A program made the translations under genes and the position numbers. Shown here piece after piece: positions 24,825-37,209 of a stretch of 64,000 bases of DNA; position 1 is the stretch's first letter, and each line of letters starts with the position of its first letter. A model generated the notes under the pieces. The model was not told where the DNA came from. It worked only from the letters and a program-made list of their open reading frames with translations, and made no database searches. Origin of the DNA: Mesocentrotus franciscanus (Eukaryota; Echinodermata; Echinoidea; Camarodonta; Strongylocentrotidae); the NCBI GenBank assembly GCA_037976565.1, contig CP137672.1, forward strand, positions 30,261,218 through 30,325,217. Direction: 5' to 3'.

Positions 24825-25628
24825 TGCATGCAAGGTCAAAGTTTATTCTCAATACTTTAGTTTGCACTGGACCAAGGTTTTGGAACTCTCTTGACTCAAG
24901 CATTAGTCTTTCTGTCAGTATATAATATGTCTTCAAACGTAAACTGAAGTTATACTTATTGAGTATTATTTAGTTGATTCTTAAACTATGCTCCAAATTG
25001 TGATGCTGCCGTGATTTATATTTCAACATGATCCATTCCTCAATTTACTAGCAACTGCCGATTTACCTTTTCTTCTTTCTTTCCCTTTCTCGCCTGTAGC
25101 CAGCTTTTCTAATTTTATCGTTTTTTTTTCTTCTTCTTTTTTCTTTTGAAACCTTCAGAGAAAATACGTCCTTTCTCTCTCTCTCTCTCTCCCCGCCTCC
25201 CACCCCTCTTTCCATTTCTATATCCAATGTTTTTATCACTCTTATCGCCTCCTTTTGTACATAGTCTCTTAATTCTCCCCACCCTTTTTTATGATTCAGT
25301 TAAACCATGTACTTTATAGTTATTTGTTTTAGTATACTCAAGCGCTTTAATATGACGAACATTTCTTGTATTAATTTTTCTACTATATTATATAACCAGG
25401 CTGTTTTTTATATATTTTTTAAATATGATATTGCTTTGAGGAACCTGACTTTTACAAACTAAGCCTTCCTCGTCTTTCTATTTCACTAAAATGCATTATA
25501 ATTATGAACATGTTCCTTATATCGTAATTGTTCCGTTTATGTACTCTGTCACATGTTATAAATTTGTTAAATTGTATTTCATTCATGTTGGAAGAAAGAC
25601 AAATAAACTTGAACTTGAACTTGAACTT
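24825..25628 (+). mobile_element. 3' end of a second CR1/L2-like LINE
   Basis: Near 24,868 the plus strand reads TGPRFWNSLDSSI, the terminal motif typical of CR1/L2-like reverse transcriptases (compare APKFWNSLH in the element at 7.7 kb). A T/C-rich 3' untranslated region follows, then AAATAAACTTGAACTTGAAC, i.e. an (ACTTGA)n terminal repeat at 25,602-25,628. Heavily 5'-truncated. Confidence 0.7.
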
Positions 25629-26127
25629 AATACTCCCATATTTGTTCATACTCCATGCACGCACAATATTTCTCACCCAAGCTACGCGTCATCTGCTGTA
25701 TACTAACCAAAAAGAACGTTGACAACGTGGAGATTCGGTCGATAATGAAAACTTTGTCACAAGAAGAGCTATTCATCAATATCTACTCCTAATTTGAGCT
25801 TCAAACGCAATCAAGATGGCGCCGAGTTTTACACCGCCCAACTTCAAACTATAGCGTATTTGGCATTGATATGCATGTACAATTTCAATAGCAGCTCTCA
25901 TTCATGATTGTGTATGCATACAATGCAATTTAAAAGTATGGCAAGCAAAAAAAAATTGAAATGAAATGGGATAATACTTTTGATAGGCACCGCTGCACTG
26001 TGAATAACAGCAGGCTAACGTTATATGGACCCTGTTTCGCAAAACGTCTTATCAGTGTAATACCTGTATTATGTATTTCACCAGTTTTTCCCCATATTTA
26101 TTGGTTCACTGCAGACTTATTTGTTTA
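25629..26127. other. Intergenic, nothing recognised
   Basis: AT-rich sequence without a supported gene or a clear repeat structure. Confidence 0.4.
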
Positions 26128-26484
26128 AGGCCATTAAAAAAAAAAACATGTTTAGCGTCCTGCCTTTTTGAAAAATAGGAAGGAGGAGGATAAGTACCGG
26201 AGGCCCCCTTTTTTTTTCTTTCAAAATGGCCGCTCCGTACATTTTCCCTCCAGTTTTCAAGATGGCCGCCAGCATTTATTGTTTGTTATTTTTTAATTCA
26301 GAAAAAGACCATTTTAACAGTATGTTTTTCATGTTTTTTCATTAAGATTTATAAATTGAAAAAAAATTGAAAAAAAAAAATATTGAAAAAAAATTGAAAA
26401 AAAAAAATTGAAAAAAAAGGGCAGGCGGCCCCCAAAAAAGAAGCGGGCGGGGACGCTAAACATGAATATTTTTTTATATGGCCT
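26128..26484. mobile_element. MITE with AGGCCAT ends and CATGTTTAGCGTCC subterminal motif
   Basis: The left end AGGCCATTAAAA is followed by CATGTTTAGCGTCC. The right end is GGACGCTAAACATG and then ATGGCCT, i.e. inverted repeats with an A/T-rich spacer near each tip. The interior holds repeated TTGAAAAAAAA and CAAGATGGCCGC-like phrases. About 357 bp, no ORF. Confidence 0.75.
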
Positions 26485-27194
26485 AATATGCCAAATATGT
26501 AAAACATTTGAAATCTATATAATCAAAAATACATGTATACCCTCGTAAATATTGTCGGGATATGAACTTCATATGACCTTCTAAAACCACTCTGATATTT
26601 TTACCCGGGGAAGTCGGAAGCGTCTTTCAAAGTGGGTTGCACCCTCAATGCGAAAAAATACAATGATGTTTTAACATAATATATGCCCCTACATTGTATT
26701 AATGGGAATGATCTTCAACATTTTCTCCTTATATGGTCCTGCTCCATGCAGTACAATAATATACAGTTGTGCTGTGTGATTGCCGGAGGATTCATAGGCC
26801 TAAGGTTTGCGAGTGACCGAGCAACATTTTCATAATTTGTGGGGTCGCATTTAGGAACTATCTGATTGCGACTGATTAATTAGATCTTATTATTTGGATG
26901 AAATCAACAATCATGATTGCGTTCTAAGCATCATAATGAAAGAATTAATAAGATCTTTAATATGTTATTTAATGAGTTACTAAAATGCAATTAAGCGAGC
27001 GTATATAGCGAGCAGGTTTGTAGGAATTTCTAGCCAAGAAAAAAAAATCGCTCTCGATCATGCAGTCACGCAACGGGAAATCTCTTGTTACGGGGGAGAT
27101 GATATGATCGAGGGTTGATGAAAACATCTTGGAAGCGAAAAAGGGAAATATGTGTAAAAAGGGGCACTTATCAAAGGGCGTACGTATCAGAAAA

Positions 27195-27295
27195 ATTATC
27201 CCTTGGACAATAACCCCCCGGAAAATTACCACCCCCAAGGACAATTACCCCCAGAAAATTACCCCAAGGACCCCCCTCCCCTCCCGAGGACAGTT
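27195..27295. repeat. GGACAATTACCCC-type short tandem repeat
   Basis: The phrases TTGGACAATAACCCCCCGGA, AAATTACCACCCCCAAGGAC, AATTACCCCCAGAAAATTAC and CCCCTCCCGAGGACAGTTA follow one another. It is the opposite orientation of the repeat at 15,120-15,335. Confidence 0.55.
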
Positions 27296-28118
27296 ACACT
27301 GTACAGTATGTTACACCGATGGGAAACAAAATGTTATTATTATGGACAATAAAACTTGAACCTTGAATCCTGTGACCCTGTGTCATGGATAACGTAAACA
27401 AGAAAGTGCGTTGACCCCAAATCGACGGTATTTTCGTACGAACCTAGCTAGCTACCACTGTACTGGCCTGGGCCACTGCACTGCAAGCTGCACTTCATTA
27501 GTACACTACTCAAGTAGACTCTATATAGATCTACAGTAAGTTTACTGGACTATTTCATTTATTTTATCTAATTTATAGTTTGACATGAGATAAAACATAT
27601 AAAAGACTGCTGAATTCGTCAATACATGATCAGATTTCTGAACGATGCAAACATTCAGCCTCATATTATGAGTAGACCTAGAATTTCTAGATATAACATT
27701 TAATCACCGCGAAGAGTCGTCGTAGTCCCATTTACTAATCTTTGTGTTAGACTTATCATAGGCCTACTCATATAGTAATTAGTACTAGTATTGACTAGCT
27801 CTATTACTATTAGTCTATACTCTATACTTTTTAGTTTTAATTTGTATAGCCCAAGCTTATCTAATACCTACCCATTTTTTAGCTAAGATAAGCTTGGGCC
27901 TCACTTTAAAATAACCGATCAATAAGGTTTATGAATTACGGTCTATGGATGGAGGGGTCTATACTCATAACATAGTAGGGCTTATTCCGAATGGTCGGGT
28001 AGCGTCGCGGTGCGTCACGTTAACTTGAATGTGAACATTCGTCCAAAGCCCCCTCGGTTGCGTTATTTTTTTCTGTGGCACAGATTGGGGTTAGGTGCGT
28101 GTTGAGCCTATGGGAAAG

Positions 28119-28140
28119 TTTAGGGTTAGGGTTAGGGTTA
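28119..28140 (+). repeat. Short interstitial telomere-like repeat
   Basis: Three copies of TTAGGG in tandem. A similar short run occurs near 39,390-39,412. Too short to be a telomere. Confidence 0.6.
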
Positions 28141-28251
28141 AATCAAGACCTCTTTTTTTTTTAAAAAGCCCCAGCAATCTGCATGTGCCGCAGAAGAAAA
28201 TGACGCCCCCCGGTTTTGCCGAAAGGGTGCGTTGAGAACGGAGTACCGCCT

Positions 28252-28925
28252 TAAAGCCCAAATCCACTCCAAAAATAACTTACTTTCAATAGAAGCAGAA
28301 AAATCAGACAAACCAATCAAAAAAAGTTTGAGCAAAATCGGATAACTAATAAGAAAGTTATGCATTTTTAGTGACATGAAAAACTTTGAAAATCACTAGA
28401 CAAATTGGCACCTCACTCATGAGTCTGTGACGTATGGTCCTCACTATCCACTAATACACCTTTTCACGGTTACAAAAGTGCGCATGCGCAGACATGGGCG
28501 CCATCTTAATTTAAGAACAAATTTAAGAACAAACAAAGATGTTAACCCCACTGACCTCTAGAGGTCAGTGGTTTACGCGTAATTAAGATAGCGCACCCAT
28601 GCAAATATGATGTGAGCGCACAGCGCAGGCATCTGAAAACATTGAAGACATCACTGCCTGCATGCGCTGTGCGCTCACATCATATTTGCATGAGCGCTAT
28701 AATTTATACGCGTAAACCCCTGACCTCTAAAATGGTGCCCTTAACCGTAAAAAGGTGTATTATTTTCTTTATATTGATAATATAAATTTCCTATTTTCAC
28801 CCTAAGAATCTTATTTCTTCACACCAGCATCCAAGTTAGATTGTTATTAATATGTTTTTGTGTTGATGCACAAATAAAGAGTAATTTTTGTCCAGTTAAA
28901 TCATGAAAAATTGAATTTTTCTCAA
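28252..28925. mobile_element. MITE (TTAAAG type), copy 2, interrupted and right-truncated
   Basis: Collinear with 23,753-24,115, starting TTAAAGCCCAAATCCACTCC and including ACTTACTTTCAATAGAAGCA and GTCTGTGACGTATGG. The right inverted arm is missing. A 305-bp hairpin element is inserted at 28,455, splitting the shared sequence CACTAA / TTATTTTCTTTATATTGATA. Confidence 0.85.
28455..28759. mobile_element. Nested hairpin MITE (TACACCTTTT ends)
   Basis: The ends are TACACCTTTTCACGGTTA and, reverse-complemented, TACACCTTTTTACGGTTA. A long internal palindrome spans about 28,555-28,735, with arms containing CTGACCTCTA, TTTACGCGTA, CATGCAAATATGATGTGAGC and GCACAGCGCA. No ORF. The insertion point is clear because the host MITE is known intact at 23.75 kb. 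Confidence 0.88.
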
Positions 28926-30278
28926 AAGGGTGCATTGACTAGTCTTCCATATCAGTCGTTTAGAATGGAATTTAAGGAATAGAAATTTAAGTCGTTTTGA
29001 ATTGAAATAATCAAAATAGAAACAAATAAAACATTAAATAAAACTTTTTTTTATGTAGTCTTGCAGATCAGATGTTTACAAGAATTAAATAAATGAATAA
29101 CAAGAAACACAATCAAATAATTTACCTTGATATTTTAAAAATGTCACATAAAGGTGTTTACCTAGTCTTGCATGTCAGTTGTTTATTTATTAAAATAACA
29201 AAAAATAAATCCATTTCTTTCTAAGTGCTCCGTTATTTATTTGTTTATTTGTAATTTCATTTGTAACGACTGTTATGCAAGATTAGTTTACATTAAAAAA
29301 TCAATTCTATACATAGAAAGAAATGAACATTATTTTATTTGACATTTTTAAATATTTAAAGCCCCACTGCATTACTTGTAAGTTGTACCTACTTGCGCCC
29401 TCTAACTAGCAATCGGTACCCGTTGGTTAAATGAGAGCTGAATTAATGAGAGAACCAGTGGTGGATCCGGGGCCGGGCCTCCCTAGAAAAAAACGGGTAA
29501 AAACACACTTTTTGTAAAAAAAAGTTGGGCCCCCTCCTGGCGCACAAGGGGGTTGAGGTTGAAAAAAATAGCACTTGTTTCTATCTTTGTTTCTATCTAT
29601 AAGCTTGTTATTAATTAAGTGAATCCAATTGTTGTTAACTTGTTATTGTAATTTATGCCATTATAGTTATGATGGTTCTGTTAGATTTTGAAAAACTGAT
29701 CAAACTAATGGAAAGAGGAACTTAAATTACCTAGTGTCTAGTGACACAATTTCGAGTTGGGTGTTAAATTATGGAAATATTGAAAAAAGATCAGCAAATT
29801 TTGCAGTCTTTTGAGTTCTTTCCAGAAAAAAAAATGATTTTAGCGACAAGGGTCTATAGGAATCTTAATTAGAAAGATTGTGTCATCGAAATTGTCATCG
29901 AAAACTAGTGGAATTTACTTGAAATTTATGCAATTATTTTCCCTTTAATTTATCACTTTGGGGGATAAATTACTTCAATACTATCTCTCTTGTGTGCATT
30001 GTTTTTATGACTTTTTCTTCAGTTGTAGAGCATTCCGAATTTTGAGACAGCAATATCACCCGAATTCTTTTGACAATAAATGTTCTAGTTGCACCCATTT
30101 GTAGTCTAAAATTTGGGCATTCATTTGATCCCATTTGGTATGAATTGATCTAAATAAATTTGCATACCCGGTAAACTATGAGAAACCACGGATCAAACTT
30201 CACATTCCTAATTATTTGTTAAATGTCCGCTAAATTTGGACCCCCCATCATACTAGACCATGTAGAGTGTACATTTTT

Positions 30279-30720
30279 AGCTCATCCGGCCCGAAGGGCC
30301 CGATGAGCTTATGCCATGGCGTGGCGTCCGTCGTCCGTCCACAGTTTTCAAAATGCTTCTTCTTTATTTTTCAACCGATTTTGATTCTGATTGTTTCATA
30401 TGATAGGGCTAGGAGGGGGATTTACAACTTCTTCACAGAATCATGAAATTCATTATCTATGCTAATTTATGCAACTTTATTTGAAATCACAAAAAATGCT
30501 TCTTCTCCTTCATTTCTCGACGGATTTTGATTTGGTTTGCTTTATCTGGTAGAGCTTGGTACTTTGGTACACTAAAATTCTACACAGAATTTTAAAATTG
30601 TTCCCCATTAATTAATTATGGTAATTTATGCAAATCTATTCCAAAATAACAAAAATTGCTTTTTCAACCAATTTTTATTCCATTTCCTTTAGTTTCTATT
30701 TAATCTTGTGCAGCTAAATG
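30279..30720 (+). repeat. AGCTCATCCGGCCC hairpin repeat with downstream tandem units
   Basis: Begins AGCTCATCCGGCCCGAAGGG followed by CCCGATGAGCT, a perfect-looking hairpin, then GCCATGGCGTGGCGTCCGTC and CGTCCGTCC. About three diverged units follow, each carrying a TGCTTCTTCT...ACC/GGATTTTGATT phrase and TTTATGCAA (near 30,350, 30,495 and 30,655). This type of hairpin plus CGTCCGTC repeat is common in marine invertebrate genomes; its class is not assigned here. Confidence 0.65.
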
Positions 30721-31067
30721 AAATTATGTCCCTTCCAGGGCATCAAATGTTTATTTTTTGACCAGTTCAAAAGTGTACCACATAAAATTTACGATATTTG
30801 TTGTTGCGAGATGCGGATGAGCGCTATGTCATTGACGTTCTGGTTTACTTTTTCATTGTTGTATGCATTACTTGTATATAGACGTCACTGCTGTTGCCCT
30901 GGTGAGGTAGATGCTTGAATGCCCTTGGCCAAGACTTAGAAATTAGAACAAGTTTTTATTTTGTCTTTGTGATATGGTGATATTTCAGAACCTGAGTATC
31001 GCAAGTTGCAAAACAGTTAATTGAATTTTTTTCCCTGTAGCTTACATTGGAATAATTGCAGGTCTAG

Positions 31068-34000
31068 ATGACTCAATTATTCAAGATGGGAGAAATAATG
31101 AAAGTCCAACATATATTACAGCAGGAGGAGTGGGACTGTGGCTTGGCCTGTGCCAGGATGATTTTCAGGTTTGTAGCGAAACTGAGATAATAAACAATCA
31201 CTGAGTTTACTTCCAAAGTGAACAGAGAGAAGTAATTGAATGATCTTCAAAACATATTCACATTTTTGAAAGTGTTCAATGCTTGCAAAGTCTGATGTAT
31301 TTGTCAATTGAAGAAGTTCCTTTCTAGCACTGTTTTGAAGGGGTTCTCTGAAATCAGCCCTGTAGTTGATAATATACAGGTTTATCCAAAAGATTGTAGG
31401 TAGGGACTGTGTTTTTTTTTATACAAATTTTCTTGTGCAGACCATAAATATAGGAAGGTAATTATGGTCTCAAAAGAAATGTGCGAGACCTTCCTTCAAG
31501 GAGATGTAATGTTCATATTTGATTGAAGGAATTTTTTTTTTATTTTTTTTTTTTTTTATTATGGTGTAGAGTCTAGGGAAGGTGCATCAAGTTTGTTCTT
31601 TCTGTTTCCTATTTTAGTAATGTTGTTCCATTTTCTCCAATAGATACTGCAACATTTCCCTGGGAGAAGGTGACACAGAGTTGACAAGAGCCTGCAAAGA
31701 TCTAGAAATAGAAAAAGCGTGAGTCACACAACATTTTTCCTGTTCATAGAATGAATGTTGGACCATTTTTATTTTGTTATTGTACACCTCATGAACACAA
31801 TGTGTGACAGTTTGTATTTACAACGTGTTTATATTTACATTTTGTAAGAAACGATTATGTACTTACAGTGCATGTGCTCATCCTCATGGGGAGAATTTCA
31901 GCTAGTCAACCTTATACAGGAATAACCATAATGATGTTTAAATCCTTTATCATTGTCATTAGTTTTCATCAGTTCAATCTATGTGGGAAAAGTATGTTGC
32001 TAAACAGACCAGCAATAAACTATACTGAATTACCTTCCACAATTATATTATGAAAGTAAGAATTAAAAAAAAAAAGCATACATTACATGCAATTATGCAT
32101 ATTCATGTAATATTTCATATTGTATTAATTGATATATTAAAACATAAAACTGTAACTTTCCTCCTTTTTGTAATGCAGTGTGTGGACAATAGATTTGGCT
32201 CATCTCATGTCAAAGTTCAACATCAAACATGATTTCTACACCATCACATTTGGGGTAGATCCAAAGTATTCCACAGTGGTGAGTTAAATCCATGTTGAAT
32301 CAAACCAAAATTTTCCCTGTCACATAGGGCTAACCAATTCCATTAATAGGGAGCGAAGTCAGCGAACCCTGCCCAAAAATATTAATGCATGTATTATTAC
32401 TAAGTAGTTATTTTCTCACTGTAATATAAGTAGCTATCTTTTCTCTATTTTGGAGCTGTTTTTCCTTAATGAAATAAAATATATGTACAATTGTGAAGGC
32501 TATACATGTATCATTGACAGATGTTTATTCGCTAAGTAAACAATTCAACAAAGCTTTGGAACCCCAATTTTACCCCATGGAAGTTTGTTATTGGTAATTC
32601 ACAAATCTATTGGTATGAAACAGGTGTATAAAGCCGTCAATGCAACAAAGATTTAATAATAATATTAATACCTGTTTCTTATAAAGCACTTCACCATTAA
32701 CTGACCAAAGCACTTACAGTATCATTATTCTTTCGGTCACGTGATTTAATTACTATTCTGCACATTACAGGGCACATTCTCCACTCCCTGGGGAACATCC
32801 AAATTACTTGTAGATCCCCAAATTTGACCCATGAAAGTTTGTTGGAATACATGTATATATTCATAAATCTGTTGAATCAGAACAGATGCATGAAGCCATA
32901 TTAAATAATGCAACAAACTTGGTTCTAACTTTCTGCCAATGCCTTACCCTAGCTCACTAAAAATCCTTGTAAGACATTGGCTCTACAAGAAATTGCTTAC
33001 ACCAAAGTTAATTTTCAAATTTCAACCACGGTCCAAACCTAACCCTTACCCTAACCTAAAACTCAATTGAACCCTATACCAGTGATGAGATAAAGTCCGA
33101 AACACCATTGGGTCAATGGGATATCAGATCGATTACAGAACTAGAATTATAAAGCGTCCCATTGCTCCAGTGTTTACCAACTCTGATGGATTGTAGGACT
33201 ATTTGGACATAGAAATGTAGATGCCCCCCACCACACACACACACACAGAAAGAAAAAAATATTGGGATGCCTATAGATATTGATATCTATATTTGGCATT
33301 TAGGCTTTGATAAAATTATATGAATTTTTCCTCTTTGATTATTTTGCAGGAATTTTACAACAGTAATACATTTGAATTTTCTGGAGAAGAGCTCAGGATC
33401 AATAAGCTATTTCAGGAAGCAAGGGACAAAGGTATCATTGCATCTAAGAAGTAAGTTTCATTACCTTTGTCTCCTATACATGTACCCTAGAAATATATAT
33501 AACATGTACCTTACTCATTTTCTGATTATAAGTTATGATTTATTATTATTATTGTTTGACAGAGTTAAACAATTTTTTTTCTTGCATTTTTGGACTGGTG
33601 GGCATACCTTTTTACCATCGATCATTATCCCTAATGAAAAACAAATATCGCTCTTAGGATTTTTAGAGTGTAAATTGTATTAGAGCCCACAGAGTGGCTA
33701 AAAAATAAAGATCTCGGTATTATCATGATCTCAAAATTATGTTTATTTTGAATTAATTCTTCACATTCTTAGTTTTGTTTCCCACCAAAGGCTGCATATC
33801 CCATTTCTGCTTCTTCTTCTTAGATCACTCGTCAATGATGAAATCGTAAGTCGACTCAGAGAGGGCCAACCAGCTATAGTTCTTATTGATGCCAGCATTC
33901 TTCATTGCCAGATATGTGAATGCACTGAGGTAGGTAGAGAAAAGCCTGTTTGCAGCTGATCAAGCTACTGGTTTTGAACAATTCAATGGTCAAAACTGAC

Positions 34001-36981
34001 CCTTCACAGTTTCATTGAAAATAGTCCCTGGTTGCAGCCATGCAGTATCCTGTCGGTTCCGACATGTGATTCAATACCTAATGATGGGTCAACAGTTGGT
34101 GCATTAGTATTTGAAATTCAATGATCATCCCAGAAATGTCACAGAAGAGCAGATTTAAAAAAAAATCAGTAATCATCATCAAACTACAAAGACCTGCTGT
34201 ATATGGGAACATGGCTGCAAATACATAGAGGATTGTCTGTTAGGTTGGTAAGGGATTGTCTTATAAACAGAACATACCTCATTTAAAGTGAGGATGTCCA
34301 AACAGTTCAATCTCTCTTTGATCAAGGGTCCTATTAACATTATGCTTAGGTTTGGTATTGGAGCAGTGGGACTTTAAAGTGGACCAATCACCAAAACTTG
34401 TTGCCTTTGATGTAAGGGTGTTTCATGTCAGTATATGGTATTCAAAATATTTAAAATGTGTGTTTCAAATGTTTCTGCATAGAGATATTGCAATATAAAT
34501 ACACTCTCAGTAAACATAAAAATGACTTGTTGAGTAGACTAGTCGTCGCACCCGTACATGCTCAAAGAAAAAGGCCCACGCGGAATCAAGTCCAACTTTG
34601 GTTCCTTGCACTGGGTTTTATGTTATCCTTGTTTTCATACTCCTCAACCTATAGTCTATAGAATATGCCAGGTAAAGTCTCTTGAGTTTGATTTTATTCT
34701 AGCTACTGGTATACACAATTTGTTTTATGTGATTGGTACATTTTAAGGTTAGATTTTCTTTTATTCAGCCAAAGATTGGAGTGATAAACAAGTTGTACTA
34801 GCTACACTTTTATTTGTGAAACAGCAAGAGTACCACATCATGAAGTAAAATCCATGGGAGATATTTATCAATGTAACAAAAATTACATTAAGCAAAAGTT
34901 CCCAAATGAAAACTTATTGATTGATTGAAAGGGTATTAATTAAAAACCGCATGGCAGCTAAACAGCTGAATCACATTCTAGCTATACACAATTTGTACTA
35001 GGTGATTGGTACACTTAAGGTTGGAACTTGTTTTATTCAGCTAAAGGATTGGAGTGTTGAATATAATTCATACTTATTTATGGCATTTGTCTAAAAACTT
35101 GATGGCTATCAAAGACAGGGGAACTTATATTGCTGTGTCCTACTGACCCCACCTCACATTGGTTTAATGTTGATTTTGTTGTAATAAAGCCAACAAATTT
35201 TAAAGTACAATTCAAAAACAAAAATTGTAACAATCGTGTATTTTCATTTAAAGCTAAGGACGTTTTGTACCTATTTGGTATGCTGTAGAAATCGTTACAC
35301 TTTTCTAAATGCAAAATATGAGTTGTGCACTCTACAGTTATGATATGCATCTTTTGTGATATTGATACTTGTTTTCTGGTTACTATAGCAACAACAATTT
35401 CTTCACTTGGGATGCTGCCACAAAGACAGGGAGGAGGAGGAAAAAGGATATATAGGTAATTGTCTGTGACAATATACTAAGCCCGCATTTCATTTGTAGT
35501 GATGTAGTATAACCTTCTAATAATTTGCCATAAGGAACTTTTGGACAAAGTAAAGTTCCATTTCATGCCCTGATAATAACAAATCTGATAACTTGACATA
35601 CACATTTCATTCTGAACCATATATTTCGAAGGGTCCAAATCTTAATTTGCACTTTGAATGGATACCATGAACAGACTTTATAAATGACTTTTGTGATGTT
35701 TTGTGCTCAGTAATTCCCAATTGCCATGTTTTTTACTGTAAGGAAAGATGTCAAAATTTGATGTGATGAACTGCTTGTTATCCGACTTTTGTACATGTAG
35801 ATGCATGTAGCTCTTACACCTGAATCAGTAGGTACCTAGAAACATTTAATAAATGACTTCAGTTATTATACTGTACCTTAACAAAGATGTCAAAAAATTG
35901 ATGTAAACATGTACTTATTATCATATGGCATGGGTAGTCTTTACATTGCTTTACTTATAATGAAAGTTATACTTTTTCTTCTGGCTCTACCAACAGGTCA
36001 TTTTATAGTTGCTTGTGGCTGCAATCTGGAGAAGGGGCAAATTTTCTACAAAAACCCTGGAAGGCCTGTGGGTGAGTAGTCCTGTAGATATGGGTGAACC
36101 ATCATACAGACCCTCCCCATTGGGAGAGCGGCAAGGGAACGCATGTGGATCATCAACATCCGTTATTTCCCTTTTCTAGGCACACAGATGAGCGAGCCCG
36201 TACTACGATATCCAATGCATGCTTGTCCAAACAAGCTCCATGTAGGTCCCAGATAGTTTGAAGCTGATTGTCAATTGGTAGAATGGAGTCTTCTGACAAT
36301 AGTTATCTGTTTTCATGGTTTTGCCACAATATTTCATTTATTTTAATTATTTATTTTGCTCAAGGACAATGCCAGGATTGTATTGACTCACCTGGTCATT
36401 TTTTAAGTGATCTGTTATCGTTTAAGTGGCCCAAATGTATGGAGCAAAATGTGTACCACTTTGTAACTGCAATGAAAAAGTGCTATATCAAATACCTTTT
36501 GGATTGAATTGATATTGCTCAACTACCTACATAAGGTAGTATTAAAGGAATTTGCATAAAGAAACAAGTTTGTTATAACGTGGTTCAATAACATATTTTT
36601 GTTGGAGCTTGTAGCATTTACCGACATGAGGCTTGTGCAGTTTTTATATTTTTACTGTTTGAGATACATTACACAGGTGTAAACACAATTATAGTGTGTA
36701 GGGAATAGCTCGGAATTGTTATCCATGGGTCATTGTTTGATGCTAGCTCTTCAGAGCTTTTGTTGATGATATTCTTTTGTATGTATACAATGGCCTATAA
36801 AAATCTGCATATTCCACTTAAGTACTTCTCTTAATTTTCTCTCTTTATATTGTCTCATTTTGAATCCAATCTCTTTTTTGCTCGCCTTCTTGTAGATCTG
36901 TGCTGTTGCTCATTTGAGAACTTTGATGCTGCAAGGAAGTCACATGGTACAGACGAGGATATCCTTTTCATCCAAAGATGA
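31068..36981 (+). CDS. GUCD1: GUCD1-type protein (guanylyl cyclase domain-containing 1), complete, 8 exons
   Basis: Coding exons: 31068-31168, 31644-31718, 32179-32278, 33350-33450, 33824-33929, 35389-35455, 35997-36071 and 36896-36981 (stop included). They sum to 711 nt, giving 236 residues, close to the vertebrate length, with GT/AG borders and phases that fit throughout. Seen: EEWDCGLACARM at 20-31, VWTIDLAHLM at 60-69, GHFIVACG at 184-191, IFYKNP at 199-204 and SHGTDEDILF near the C-terminus, all in the family order. Known: the family (Guanylate_cyc_2 domain) has a papain/C39-like fold and is poorly characterised; the cyclase name is historical. C24, H185 and N203 sit where such a fold would place a catalytic triad (inference). 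The first ATG is preceded by an in-frame TAG at 31,065. A second ATG at residue 7 is possible. No signal peptide, so probably cytosolic. Any 5' non-coding exon was not identified. Confidence 0.93.
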
Positions 36982-37209
36982 CCTCATGACACGAGCTCAG
37001 CATAACCTCATTGACCTTTGAACTTTGGCATTCTTGAGGAATCTTGCCACCTTCTGCCTAGAAAGAAAACCCAAGTGTGTGCCAAGGCTAAGCATATTTC
37101 GGTGCAATACCAGGAAAACAGCTTCCAGTGGAACCTCGTTAGAACCAATTTCTTAAAGCCAAGGAATTAGCTTGGTAAATTGAAACTTTGTTATGTCAGG
37201 GCCCCGTCT

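Noticed and set aside
28119..28140. Chromosome end
   Set aside because: Only three TTAGGG units, with ordinary sequence on both sides.
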